The position numbers and the translations under genes are program-made. The notes below the pieces were generated by a model. That model saw only the letters and a list, made by a program, of their open reading frames with translations, was not told the origin of the DNA and did not search any database. Positions 45,301-55,885 of a stretch of DNA of 64,000 bases are shown here, in pieces. The stretch spans positions 17,628,130 through 17,692,129 of the forward strand of contig NC_084475.1 of the NCBI RefSeq assembly GCF_027409185.1. Reading direction: 5' to 3'. This DNA comes from Cynocephalus volans (taxonomy: Eukaryota > Chordata > Mammalia > Dermoptera > Cynocephalidae). Each line of letters begins with the position of its first letter. Position 1 is the first letter of the stretch.

Positions 45301-46425
45301 GGCTGATGTCCCCTGACTTCATGCACTATCTTGTGGGATTGGAAAAGCAGATGCTTAGATGTGGGCACAGGAGGCCATGAGGACAAGTTGTTTAGGGCAG
45401 AAAAGAGGATCACGCCTTGGAGGCAAGAGCTGGATTGGGCTCCAGAAAGCCACGCAGCACCTCTGGCAGCTTCTGGGAGGCCTGGAAACCCAAGCTTGGG
45501 TGAGGGAGGGGCAGGCCACCACCAGACTGAGTGCAGGGGAGGGGGGCTGATGAGCCACCAGAAGTGGGCGGACCTGACCCGTGGAACTCGTCGAAACCCA
45601 TGCCTTTCCCACCCAGCTTTATCCTCTTCTCTCAGGTGTTGACCCCACTCCAGTTTCTACCTACTTGAGGTATGCTACATTGCCTTTGGACTGTTGTTCT
45701 TTTACATATTTGTCCAGACTTATAATGTTTTCTGCAGGGGGATTAGCCAGAGAGCAGCCCCATTGCGGGAAGCCTGGCTGCTGGGACTGTAGAGCCCCTG
45801 CCTGTGGCCTTCAGTAGCACTGGCCTCCCTTCTGTGAAACAGCTGGGGCAGCGTTAAACCCCACAAGCTTCGCTTTCATTAGTAGAGTCCACTAATTAGT
45901 GGAGTCCTGGTCTGGGTGGCCATGGTGCTGAAGCCACTGGCTAGGCCAGGGCAGTGACCCTCAGCTGGCTCTGCCTCTAGGAGCTGGGCTTTCTCATGGC
46001 TGCTCCAGGGCTGGGAGCCTGGCCTTGAGTCCTCTCCTCAAGTTGCACACCATCAGGTCTCAATGAGCATCTTCTGCAGACAAGGCTGGTCTGCTCTGCA
46101 TCGGAGGGGTGGGGTTGGGAGGGGAGCCTGCCACCCACACCGCTCCCATGCAGCCCAGCACCCTGGGGACAGCTCCAGAGAGGGGGCAAAGAGGGGCCCC
46201 CAAAGGCAGAAACCATCCCTGCTCTCTGTCTTTGTGCTTCCCGGGGAGAGAGGGGAGGTGGTCCCAGGAGCAGGCCAGTGTGTGCTGGGCCGGAGAGATG
46301 GCATGGGTCAGCGGTGTCTTGCTCCAGCTGCACAAGCCTCTGCACGTGTTCTCCGGAGAGATCCCGTCACTCGCTAGAGCTGGATCCAGAAGAAGCCCTG
46401 CCTCTCTCTCTTCTGCAGCGCCACA
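45301..46425 (+). other. Intron, nothing recognised
   Basis: Return to GC-rich intron. It may include leader sequence of the retrocopied ZNF near its low end. A 16-bp perfect palindrome (tccactaattagtgga) lies at 45888-45903. Confidence 0.4.
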
Positions 46426-46840
46426 CGTGTGTCTGTGTATGTGTGTGCACACACACACATCCTTCTACAGAGGAAATGATTCACAAGTGCAAAGGCTGGG
46501 GTCAGCGCAGACAGCAGGAGGGTTAAAGGAGCAAAGAGGAGGGGACAGGGTGAGGCTGAGGGAAAAGCAGGACAGGGAGGGATGTCAGGAGCGATGCCTT
46601 CCACACTGCAGGGGCTGACGGAGGTGGCCGGGACACGTGTATGCACATGTATGCTTGGCGTGTGTGTGCGTGTGTGGTGTATGCACACGCACCCAGTTCT
46701 CATTTCCATTTTTCTGTCTTTCTGACCATCAGAAAGAATTTCCCTAAGTCCCTCCACCCGTCCCCAGGCTGCATGTAGAGGGACACACATGTGAACAGGC
46801 ACACACACACGCACGTACACACACATACATCAGGGCGAGC
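46426..46840. repeat. Cluster of interrupted (CA)n/(TG)n tracts
   Basis: Three short tracts: gtgtgtgcacacacacacat around 46440-46461, gtgtgtgtgcgtgtgtggtg around 46660-46680, and cacacacacacgcacgtaca-cacacata around 46801-46829. Confidence 0.8.
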
Positions 46841-47570
46841 ACTCCTGTGGATTGTACCTAGGCCTGGCAGGAAACTGGGCTCTGGGAAACTGTAGGCCCC
46901 ACCTTTGGCACAAAACCATGTTTTTGTTGCTGTTCATTCAAGGGAACAGAAAGTGGGGGTGGGGATGAGGACAGATTATGTTCAGAAGAGCAAATTTTGC
47001 CTAAAGAGTTGGGGCAGTTGAGGTGCTGTCCCGGCAGCTGCCATCCCAGGCTCTGGAGGGCTTGGGAGACATATCTGAGGTCAGGAGCAGCTGCACTCCA
47101 GGGGGAAGGTTGACCTCAGAGACAGCCCTAGGAGGCCCCTTCCCTGGAGTCCTGGTCCAAGGCACAGAACTGAGGAGGTGGCCACGGGAGGCAGCCTCGC
47201 CAGCACTTAGCTCAGCACCCTCCAGGCTGGCCCAGGGCAGGGGCTGATTAAGTCTCCTGGGAAACCACAGGTTTCCAAGCCTATCCCAGCACCCCAGAAT
47301 CAGATGAGGTGCAGGGAGGGAATTTGAGCTGCTGAGGGGGAGTGGGAGAGAGGTGCCCCAGGCCTGCATCCTCCCCCTCCCCCCAACAGCATGTGTGCAG
47401 TCGCGGAGGGGGCGGCTCTCACTGTGGGACGTGGGAAAATCCGCTAGTACTTGCTGACCCGAGCTGAGGTGAATGGCTGTGTGACCTTGCCGATGAGTCA
47501 AAATAAGGGAGGTGGGCTTTGGCTGCAGCAGGGGAGTGGCTGCTGTGTCACTGGGCCACCCTTGCTGAGA
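46841..47570 (+). other. Intron, nothing recognised
   Basis: GC-rich. No feature was seen. Confidence 0.4.
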
Positions 47571-47572
47571 CC

Positions 47573-47928
47573 CCATACTTGTGTTCTGTGGCTTCCATAA
47601 CAAAGGGCCACAAATGGGCTGAAAACGTCGAAACTTATTTCCTCATGGTTCTGGAGGCTGCAAGTCTGAAATCAAGGTGTTGGCAGGGTTCAGTCCTTCT
47701 GGAGGCTCTGAGGGCGAATGTGTCCCGTGCCCCCTCCTAGCCTGGCTGTGGCTGCTTCACTTTGGCCTTTGCCTCTGTCCTCACGAGGCCTTCTCCCCCT
47801 GTGTCTCTCCTGTGTGTCCGTGTCCCCTCACCTGCTCCTTTTTCTTATAAGGTCCCAGTCACAGGTACTGGGGGTTAGGACTTGAACATATCTTTTTGGA
47901 GGGACACAATTGATCCCACAAGTCCTAT
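47573..47928 (-). mobile_element. MLT1-type MaLR LTR, antisense
   Basis: Antisense order: ttctgtggcttccataacaa-agggccacaaatgggctgaa, tttcctcatggttctggagg-ctgcaagtctgaaatcaagg-tgttggcaggg, cctttttcttataaggtccc and ggggttaggacttgaacata. Confidence 0.87.
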
Positions 47929-48234
47929 CTGCAGAAAGGCCTGAAGGAGGACGGGGACCCCGGCAGAGGAACCCACGTAATGAGAGGGCTTGAGACCACA
48001 TCAGGGAAGGGACGCTAGAAGGGGATCGGGTTGGGCAGGCACAGGGAAGGGAGGGGCCACAGTCACTTTCTCCAAATAGTTGGAGAATTGTCATGTAGAT
48101 GAAGAGAACATTTGTTTTGAGTTCCTCCAACATACAAAACTAGTACCAGATGCTTGGAAGGTCCTAGAAAGCGGAGTTTGACTTGTAACTTGAAGAGGTG
48201 TGTTTCTCACGATTTCCACTTTATGACAGTGGGA

Positions 48235-48400
48235 CAGGCTATTTCACCTAGAGCTCTCGTTTTGTGTTCTCAGCGCTTTACAAATATTAGTGCACTTTCA
48301 TTTTATGAGAACCCTATGAAGAAGGTAGTGTTATCCCCATTTTACAGATGAGAAAACTGAGGCCTAGAGAGGCAAAGGAACTTGCCCAAGGTCGGCCTGT
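48235..48400 (-). mobile_element. MIR SINE, antisense
   Basis: cagcgctttacaaatattag-tgca, then atgagaaccctatgaagaag-gtagtgttatccccatttta-cagatgagaaaactgaggcc-tagagaggcaaaggaacttg-cccaaggtc. Well-preserved core. Confidence 0.9.
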
Positions 48401-48404
48401 CTCT

Positions 48405-48496
48405 CCGTCACACATACACACAGACACACACACTTGCACAATCTCGCACATTCATATACGTGTGCACGTGCACACACACACACACACACGACGGTT

Positions 48497-48529
<33 letters not shown>

Positions 48530-48537
48530 CACACACG
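48405..48537. repeat. (CA)n microsatellite, compound
   Basis: Long, interrupted CA array with acacacacac blocks at 48471-48489 and 48497-48536. It directly follows the MIR. Confidence 0.95.
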
Positions 48538-50230
48538 GTGGTTGCTGGCTTCCTGCTGAGGTGAAGCAGGTCTTGCGCTGGTCAGGGCCTGGGTCTCACC
48601 TTGGCTCTGTTCTGTTGTAGGCACCAAGGAAGGTTCTAGCAACCTCATCCTTCTGGCCTGGCTCCACTCCCAGGAACTGGATTTCCCCAAAGCTCCTGCC
48701 CGGCCCAGAGCCTCCCTTCCAGCTGGAAGGAGGGCTGAATGACCCCTCTCTCCCTGGAGGTCGCTGGTCACGTTCAAGCCCACTCCCTTGAGCCCCTCCT
48801 GCCACCATGTGGCAGCTGCCAGGGGCCGGCAGGCTGGCTGTGGGTTGAGGCTCCCTGCAGCTGTCAGGGAAGGAGATGACACTTGCTTGGATCATTTTTC
48901 CTCCCGAGAAGCTTTGTGAGAAGCCGGCCCGCCAGCCTCCTGCTGCCATCCCTTCCACGGTCATTTCCCACAGGCAGCGGAGGGCAGCTTGGGCGGATGT
49001 GTGCTTGTCACACACTTGTCAGTGAAGACATTGGTCCCAGGCCCGGTGGCGGGTGTCATCTCACCGAGATCTGGCACAGCAGGCACTAGCATTACCATTC
49101 ATAGGGACACTTGCCCAGGCGCCACCAGCTGGTAAGGGTCCGAGCCAAGATTTCCATCCAGCTGTGTGACCCCCAGAGCCCAAGTTCTTCCCATTACATC
49201 AGGCTCAGGAGAGGATTGACATGGTTTTCCACCAGCCAAAGGCTATTTGGATGATCCGTGCTGCTCAGCTCGCTGTAGTTGCTCAATTAAAATGTTGCAC
49301 GAATGAGTCTGTGCTCCCCCGTTGACCCGTGTGACTGAGAGCTGATGGCTCTGGCCAATCCGCCTGTCTCCATCCCGTGGCCCAGCATCTCCCTTTGGGG
49401 TGTGTGACCTTGAAAACTGTGTCTCTCTCCATCCTGTCTTGGCTGGTGTCTCCATGTGGCATCAGGGGAGCAGCTGGGGATTACTGGCACCCTGTTGCTG
49501 GTGGGCTGTGTGCCAGAGTACCCGGCACAGATGTGTGGGTGATTGTCAGCCACAAGTGTGCGAAGAGCTGTGCATGTAGGATTTGTGCAAATGCCCCTCC
49601 CCCACCCCAACAGCCCCATGGGTGGCTGCCAAGACCATGCTCTGGCACATTGGCCAGCACTTGCCTATACCCCACTTGCATCCTGTGGCTGTATGCAAAG
49701 ACCCTGAACGTGGGTTGTGGGTCATGTATGCATCCAGTATCCTCCTTCCTGCAGGGTGGAGACCCTCAGCCCATGCACAGTGGCTGCCACATGCAAAAGG
49801 CCTTCCGCAGTGGAGGACTTAAGTCGGACCTGAGCCTCCACTGTGGAGGGTTTAAAAGCACTCCAGGCTCTTCCTCCCGTGGCGGGGTTCTGAGTTTCCA
49901 TCCTAAGAAGAAAACCAGCATTTAAAACTTCTAATAATGCAGTGTGGTTTCCTCCCAGCCAGCAAGAATGTTTCTATACCTGGATGTAAATGCCAGGGAC
50001 CAGGACTCCCCTCTTGGTGACCAAGCCCAGATTGGAGAAGGCAGCATCTGGGGGAGGCTGTGCTGCCTCTTGGCCTCCCTGGTCCCTCCAGGACAGCTTG
50101 CAATGCTTCTCCCAAGCAGCGCGCAGCACTTCGCACCTGGCGTGGCCTCTGGTCCTGTCTCCCCACCTTTAGAGACCTGGTAGGACCCAAGCATGGCTCC
50201 TGCTCCTGTGAAGCCTTTTTTTAGCTTATC
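48538..50230 (+). other. Intron, nothing recognised
   Basis: GC-rich intronic sequence. The largest open frame here (182 codons) has no similarity I know. Confidence 0.45.
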
Positions 50231-50234
50231 ATGG

Positions 50235-50418
50235 CAGCTAAGGACGCGAACGTGGAGGGTGGACAGGCTGAATTCAAGTCACAGCACCTCCACTTACGGC
50301 CTGGGGACCTTGGGCAGCTCTCATCCTCTTCTCACCTCTGCTTCCTCGGGAGAAACGGGGATCTTGGGGTAGCTCCTCAGGGCGTGTTCATGAGAATTAA
50401 ATGTGGTGGTGAATATGG
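50235..50418 (+). mobile_element. MIR SINE
   Basis: gctgaattcaagtcacagca-cctccacttacggcctgggg-accttgggcagctctcatcc, ctcacctctgcttcctcggg and tgttcatgagaattaaatgt-ggtgg: full sense MIR order. Confidence 0.85.
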
Positions 50419-50426
50419 GGTTGTTT

Positions 50427-50832
50427 AGTTTTGTGTTGCTATAACAGAAACACTTGAGACTGGGTAATTTATAAAGAAGAAAGGTTTATTTGGCTTACGA
50501 TTCTGGGACAGCTGCATCTGGCACGGGCCTCAGGCTGCTTCTACTCATGGTGGAAAGTGGCAGGCAGCCGGCGGGTGCAAGAAGATCACATGGTGAGAGG
50601 AAGCAAGAGAGAGAGAGAGGGGAGGTGCCAGGGTCCTATAAACAACCAGTCCTCGTGGGAACTAATAGAGCGAGAACTCACTCACTACTCCCCCTCCCCC
50701 AGGGAGGGCATTAATCCATTCATGAGGGATCCGCCCCCATGACTCAATCAGTTTCCAACACTGCCACATTGGAGATCAAATTTCCACACGAGTTTTGGAG
50801 GGGACAACACATCCAAACTCCATCAGGGGTCC
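50427..50832 (-). mobile_element. MST/THE1-type MaLR LTR, antisense
   Basis: Plus-strand order: ttagttttgtgttgctataa-cagaaacacttgagactggg-taatttataaagaagaaagg-tttatttggctta, then agatcacatggtgagaggaa-gc, ttaatccattcatgagggat-ccgcccccatgactcaatca, aacactgccacattggagat-caaatttcc and ttttggaggggacaacacat-ccaaactccatca. Nearly complete. Confidence 0.92.
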
Positions 50833-51301
50833 TGGGTAGAGCAGTGGAAACAGTCTGCCTGTGGGAAAGGGGCAGCTCCTCCTCGCCTTTTCCTCTTGTT
50901 CTTATTTGTCCTGCTCTGTCTTCTCCTCCTCCCCTCTTTCTTCTCTTCCTCCTCCTCTCCCCGCAAGCACTGGCACTGCCCTTTGGTGCCCCCAATGCCC
51001 CCTCCATTGCCCTCCTCCCTGCTGGTTCTCTAAGTGGGGACTCAGGCCTGGCAAGAGGGGGCACCCTGCCTGGTGGACTACAGTCCTCAGCCTGCTTCTC
51101 CACTTGCTTCTCCACCTGCCTTTGGCTTCTGTGGGCTGAAGAGCAGCCTCAGGAGACGCCACCGCAGTGAGGGGCTCATGGACTACTCTGCACAGAATGT
51201 TGGTGGTAGAGGAAGCTATTGAGACCTTCGCTAGTGGCCTTATTTATGACTCAAGACATTTGCAAGGTTACTAGAACATAGCTACAGAAGCTGTTGCCCA
51301 G
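50833..51301 (+). other. Intron with pyrimidine-rich tract
   Basis: Positions 50920-50970 are an almost pure pyrimidine run (tcttctcctcctcccctctt-tcttctcttcctcctcctct). Nothing else was recognised. Confidence 0.5.
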
Positions 51302-51495
51302 ACGTCCAGAAGTGTCAGCAGGGTGGCCGGGCTGGGCTGCTGGGGGGACCTCTCTGGGAAGGCAGATGAGGCGTGGGGGGAAGGGGCTGACATTCTCTCA
51401 GCATTTGTCCTATGCCAAGCATGGCCCAGAGGGCAGGAGAGAGAGCTGGCCCACACCATCTGTAGAATCTTCCAGGCTCAGGTAGGGAGAGGGTA
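51302..51495 (+). repeat. Local direct repeat, copy A
   Basis: A 194-bp segment from acgtccagaagtgtcagcag to ggtagggagagggta. It recurs at 52062-52256 at well over 90 percent identity by eye. It does not look like a known dispersed family. Confidence 0.9.
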
Positions 51496-51671
51496 GGGGA
51501 GCAGGGGGGCTTTAACCTTCAAGACACAGGTGCTCAGTAGGTGTCTTTGCAATGTCAAGGAGAAGATAGAGAAGACGTGTCCACACTCACAGGGCTGTAA
51601 TTCTGACATGTGCTCTATTGTGAGGTCCACCCCTGCTCCGACAGCTATGGCGGCTCCCTATTACCTTTCTC

Positions 51672-51935
51672 CTCTCTACATTCTATCATGAACATTTTCA
51701 AATGTACAGCAAAGCTGAAAGCGTTTGACAGTGGACACTCGTGTACCATTGCCTAGATTCTACCATTAACCCCAAACTATACTCGCCTTATCAATTCTCT
51801 GTCCATCCTTCCACCTATCCATAAGTCTGTCTTTTTAAAATTTTTTGACGCATTTCAATGTAATTTGTGGTCACCCTGATTACTTCTGGAATCATCGTCA
51901 GACATTTCAGTCTCATTTTCAAAATTTCTCACCAA
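51672..51935 (-). mobile_element. L1M-type 3' UTR fragment, antisense
   Basis: tctatcatgaacattttcaa-atgtacagcaaagctgaaag-cg, then ctagattctaccattaaccc and acgcatttcaatgtaatttg. Same family as the fragment at 34945. Confidence 0.65.
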
Positions 51936-51984
51936 CTACCCACTCTTTATATCCACCCAGGACTACTTATGAAACAAGAGGGCT

Positions 51985-52061
51985 GTGGGAGGAGTTAGGA
52001 CCCTGAGTTCTAATCCTGGCTCTGTCTTAACAGTGCGACCCTCAGCAAATCATCTTGCCTC
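51985..52061 (+). mobile_element. MIR SINE, left half, split by copy B
   Basis: ttaggaccctgagttctaat-cctggctctgtcttaacagt-gcgaccctcagcaaatcatc-ttgcct, the sense MIR 5' half. It breaks off exactly where the duplicated segment starts. Confidence 0.7.
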
Positions 52062-52256
52062 ACGTCCAGAAGTGTTGGCTGGGTGGCTAGGCTGGGATGC
52101 TGGGGGGACCTCTCTGGGAAGGCAGATGAGGCATGGGGGGGAAGGGGCTGACATTCTCTCAGCATTTGTCCTATGCCAAGCATGGCCCAGAGGGCAGGAT
52201 GGAGAGCTGGCCCACACCACCTGTAGAATCTTCCAGGCTCAGGTAGGGAGAGGGTG
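52062..52256 (+). repeat. Local direct repeat, copy B, inserted into a MIR
   Basis: Second copy of the segment at 51302, 760 bp downstream in the same orientation. It is bounded on the left by a MIR half and on the right by ctataaaatgatggggttga, which fits the next part of the same MIR (catctgtaaaatgggg). Copy B is therefore probably the derived one. Confidence 0.85.
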
Positions 52257-52290
52257 GGGTCTATAAAATGATGGGGTTGAACTCTGTTAT
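52257..52290 (+). mobile_element. MIR SINE, right half after copy B
   Basis: gtctataaaatgatggggtt-gaac continues the interrupted MIR after the insertion. Confidence 0.55.
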
Positions 52291-52294
52291 ACAG

Positions 52295-52505
52295 ATAGTG
52301 AAAGCTACCACTTACCGACTCCTGCTTTATGCCAGATGCTTTCCACATATTATTATGACTCTTTTCAGCATAGGTGGTGTTGTTTTCTATGTACAGGTGA
52401 GTCAATGGGAGCTCAGAGAGGTGGAGTAACTTGCCTAAGGTTCCACTGCCCGGCCAATGGCCACCACACGAGGTCCACACCCAGAAGTCTGACGCGGAGC
52501 CCAGG
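52295..52505 (-). mobile_element. MIR SINE, antisense
   Basis: ctaccacttaccgactcctg-ctttatgccagatgctttcc-acatattattatgactcttt, then caatgggagctcagagaggt-ggagtaacttgcctaaggtt. Confidence 0.8.
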
Positions 52506-52784
52506 CTTGGCACCTGCTGATGTTCTAGGGGCACGTTTGGCTACTGAAGTGCCTGGTTCTGTTCTGTCAGGTGCACAACTGACTGTGTTGGTCTCCTCTC
52601 AGGTTCTGTTGCAACGCATAACTCCCCCGAGCAATCCCAGCCTACTCTGGGCACGTATTTATTTATTGTTCTCTCTACCGTATGTTAATGTTTGTCTTCT
52701 ATTAAGCTTAGACTTTTATTTTCCAGTTTCGAATACCAAAACAAACCAACAAAACAAACCTTAGATGAACTACACTGTTCATTT

Positions 52785-52895
52785 TGCTTTAATTGCATTT
52801 ATTGTGCCAGACTCTGCTAGGGGTTCAGTGTATAAAGATAAGACCCCTGCCCTGTCTTCAGGTAGCTCACAGACTGGCAGGGTGGTGGGCACACA
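52785..52895 (-). mobile_element. L2 fragment, antisense
   Basis: attgcatttattgtgccaga-ctctgctaggggttcagtgt-ataaagataagacccctgcc-ctgtcttcaggtagctcaca-gac. Confidence 0.7.
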
Positions 52896-53255
52896 CTGTA
52901 TTAGGGCATTGTTTGGCTGTGTAATAAAGGCTAACACAACAGAGGCCTGAGCAAGATAGAAATTCATTTCTCCCCCACATGCTAGTCTAAGTATAAGCAG
53001 TCATGATGGCCCAGGGCAGCTGAGACCTGGTTTGTTCCTTTGGGGCATCCTTTGCCTCATGAGCTAAGAAGGTTGCTCCAGTTCCTGCCATCATGTCTGC
53101 ACTCCAGCCAGGGGTAAGGGAGGAAGGGGTGGGGAAGGGGCGAGCGTGCTTCTTTCTTTTTAAGGGCATGACCTGAAAGTTAAACACTTCAACTCCCCTC
53201 CCACTGGCCATACCTGATTGCATGGACACTTCTAGCAGCAACAGAGGTTGAGAAA
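52896..53255. mobile_element. Probable old DNA-transposon or MER-type repeat
   Basis: gtattagggcattgtttggc-tgtgtaataaaggctaacac-aacagaggcctgagcaagat, then catttctcccccacatgcta and a terminal cactggccatacctgattgc. It resembles a common mammalian repeat whose name I cannot give with confidence. Confidence 0.35.
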
Positions 53256-53779
53256 TGTGTTCTTTAGCTGAACAGCCATGGGCACAACTAAACCTCTGTG
53301 ACTATAGAAAAAAGGGAAGAATTAGGGTCTGTGCCACACACACACCAACAGCTCCCTTTGTATGTACAGAGCTGTGGCAAGTCCTTCCCCAGGGGGAAGG
53401 TGAGATTGGAAAAGAGTTCACTGACAAGGTGATGTTTGCACTGAGCTTATGGGGCAAGAGAAATGTCTTCAGGTGAGGAATGGCCGGTGCTTGGCATACA
53501 AGCCACCAACCTCCCATCCTGAAGCTGGTGCAGACATCATCCGTCAATCACGATGGCCATTTTTTTCCCTGAGCACAGATGCAGCCCCAGAAACCGGCCC
53601 CACATCAAGCCAGCAGGCAATTGATTAGGGTGGCCTGCCCGTTGAACCCTCTGTGCTGTAGCAGCTCTACACAGCAAAGGGCACTCTACATATCTCCCCT
53701 TCCCAGGGAAGGATACGCTGCAGTTATCTGCGCGTTCGGCAGTGGTGTGCACATCTGTTCCCAGCACTGTGTCCAGGGA

Positions 53780-53905
53780 CGTCATGTTGTAGCTTGAATT
53801 TGGCCATAGGCAGTATTTACACCATGGGAATTGGCAAACGTTACACATCAGGGCCCCTCCCACCCCAGAGCAGGTGTTGAACATTGACCAGCATGCCACC
53901 GCTTC
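53780..53905 (+). repeat. Unnamed dispersed repeat X, copy 1
   Basis: gtcatgttgtagcttgaatt-tggccataggcagtatttac-accatgggaattggcaaacg-ttacacatcagggc, then gttgaacattgaccagcatg-cc. It matches the sequence at 61298, so this is a genuine dispersed family. Confidence 0.65.
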
Positions 53906-53980
53906 AGCCTTGTTCATCTTTCATCCTTTCTTAATGGAAATCTTCCTGAAAGATTTGAGTACGAATTTCTTTCTCTTCTT

Positions 53981-54076
53981 GTTTTTTTTTTTTGGTGGCT
54001 GGCTGGTTTAGGGAACAAACACTGGACCTAGGTGTTAGCACCACGCTCTAACCAGCTGAGTAACTGGCCTGCCCTT
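53981..54076 (-). mobile_element. CYN SINE monomer, antisense
   Basis: T run, then ggtggctggctggtttaggg-aacaaacactggacctaggt-gttagcaccacgctctaacc-agctgagtaactggcctgcc. Worn target-site duplication: gagtacgaatttct before, gggtaccaatatct after. Confidence 0.92.
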
Positions 54077-54380
54077 GGGTACCAATATCTGTTTTAATCA
54101 GTGCCACCTACTGAACGGCGCTTGCCCTCCTTTTGAAGATCTAGCTTTGTCTCGGAGTTGATGCTCTGAACATCACTTCCTCCTGCTCGGAACTAAAGAT
54201 GTAGTGATGCGTGGAGTAGGTGTGGAAAACGTGGAGGAATAACATGGTTGCTGGCACGTTGTGCTCTGGATAACTGGAGCTCAGCTGGGCAGGAGGATAA
54301 GAGGATGGGCCTTACGAAAGTGACATGGTTCTGCAGGAGAGGGACATACGTTTTGAGATTTTAGGTACCCAATTGGACAA
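54077..54380 (+). other. Intron, nothing recognised
   Basis: No feature was seen between two CYN SINEs. Confidence 0.4.
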
Positions 54381-54390
54381 AGCTTGGTTT

Positions 54391-54569
54391 TCTTTTCTTT
54401 TTTTTTTTTTCTTAAAAGATGACCGGTAAGGGGATCTTAACCCTTGACTTGGTGTTGTCAGCACCACACTCACACAGTGAGCAAACCGGCCATCCCTATT
54501 TGGGATCCGAACCCGTGGCCTTGGTGTTATCAGCACCGCACTCTCCCGAGTGAGCCACAGGCCGGCCCC
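54391..54569 (-). mobile_element. CYN SINE dimer, antisense
   Basis: T-rich tail, gatgaccggtaaggggatct-taacccttgacttggtgttg-tcagcaccac, then gccatccctatttgggatcc-gaacccgtggccttggtgtt-atcagcaccgcactctcccg-agtgagccacaggccggccc. Exact duplication agcttggttttc at 54381-54392 and 54570-54581. Confidence 0.97.
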
Positions 54570-55420
54570 AGCTTGGTTTTCCCTAGGTAAATGTTCTAGA
54601 TTATTTGTAATCGAGTGGCCAGGCCTCTCGGGTGCTGGGTCTTGCACACTCTGCTGGCTGAGAAGACCATGTGCACCTCTGTTGGTTTCCTTCTCCCCAG
54701 AGTTAGGGCAGGGGCCGGGAGCCTGTCAAGATGTGCGGACATCTGGTGATTTACTGGCCCAGAACGTCCACGTTTCCCACCATGAAAATGATGCCCTGTA
54801 TCAAAGGCTCCACTTGGATTTGTGTGCAAGTCTGTGCTCCAGATTGCAGGGGGGCTTAGCTCACCAGGCAGACTCCCTGCCCCACCCTGCCCTTCAGGCT
54901 GTGCAACTCCAGCTGTGTGCTCTCTTGGACACAGATGGCAGGCCCAGGGCCAGGTCTGTGGCCATATGGATGGGACAAGCCCCTGAGACCCAGACTGTAT
55001 GGTCCCCGTGACCATTGTAGACATGGCCCCGTCTGGGAATGTCCCCACCCTGTTCCTGAAGGTGAGAAATTTCTCTCTGCTGGAGAACAGCTGTGCTGAG
55101 GAGTTGGCCCGTCTGGCTTGCAGGACTGCCGGGGCAAGGGAGATGTGTTGCTCATGCTTTCTTCCTTCCCTGTGGGTGCTCCCCATTTAGGGTCCCTGCA
55201 GCGAGAGATTAGGCCGTTGATTTCGCCCCCTTGTTGATTCTCTGCTCCACGAAGCCCACCTCCTGGTCTCAGCTGCCTGGCTCCCACCTCCCTAGGAGGA
55301 AGGCACAGGGGTGGGATGAGGAATGCGGGTTGGACTCACCTGCGCTCTCTCACTCTGAGCTAAGGGTGCTGCTGTGTGTTTGCAGAGTTCCTATTCCTTT
55401 TTAAACCACTTTCCATTCAA
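54570..55420 (+). other. Intron, nothing recognised
   Basis: GC-rich. No feature was seen. Confidence 0.4.
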
Positions 55421-55424
55421 CACA

Positions 55425-55885
55425 GCTCATCACACACTTGTGCAGAACCTCCTGGATGCCGCATGGGCAGCTGGCCTGCATTAGAGGCTGTCCTGGGAAC
55501 TGGGAAAACATAGGAAAGGCCCAGGGGAGAATCCCTCCACTTGGAGGTTCCAGGAAGGAAGGCTTCCTGGAAGAAGCAGTGTCTGAGCTGAGACCTGAGT
55601 AAGGATTGAGAATGAGCCAGGCCAGGGAGGGTAGGAAGGGTCTGCCAGGCAGAGGGAACAGAATAAGACAGGCACAGAGGTGAGGCACAGAGCTGGCTTG
55701 TGAGCCAGCTGGGCATGAGCAGATGGCAGGGAGAGGAGGCAGAAGTGGCTGGCAGGAGATTGGAGGTCTTGGGAAGGCCAGGCTAGGCTCCCCCTATGGG
55801 AAGCCACCCAGAACTGTAAGCAGGGAAGTGACAGGTCACATATGCATTTTAGAAAGGTCATCCCACCCACAGCTTGAAGTCTAGG
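55425..55885 (-). mobile_element. L2-class old repeat, antisense
   Basis: gaaggaaggcttcctggaag-aagcagtgtctgagctgaga-cctgagtaaggattgag, ggtctgccaggcagagggaa-cag, then aactgtaagcagggaagtga-caggtcacatatgcatttta-gaaaggtcat. Same repeat order as at 32135 and 59850. Confidence 0.6.

Noticed and set aside
48405..48537. Regularly repeated array considered as CRISPR-like
   Set aside because: Simple CA dinucleotide repeat in a mammalian intron; no spacer structure.
49377..49925. 182-codon plus-strand frame with a repeated-looking histidine/cysteine tail
   Set aside because: The apparent HC-rich end does not form C2H2 spacing and there is no splice or promoter context.
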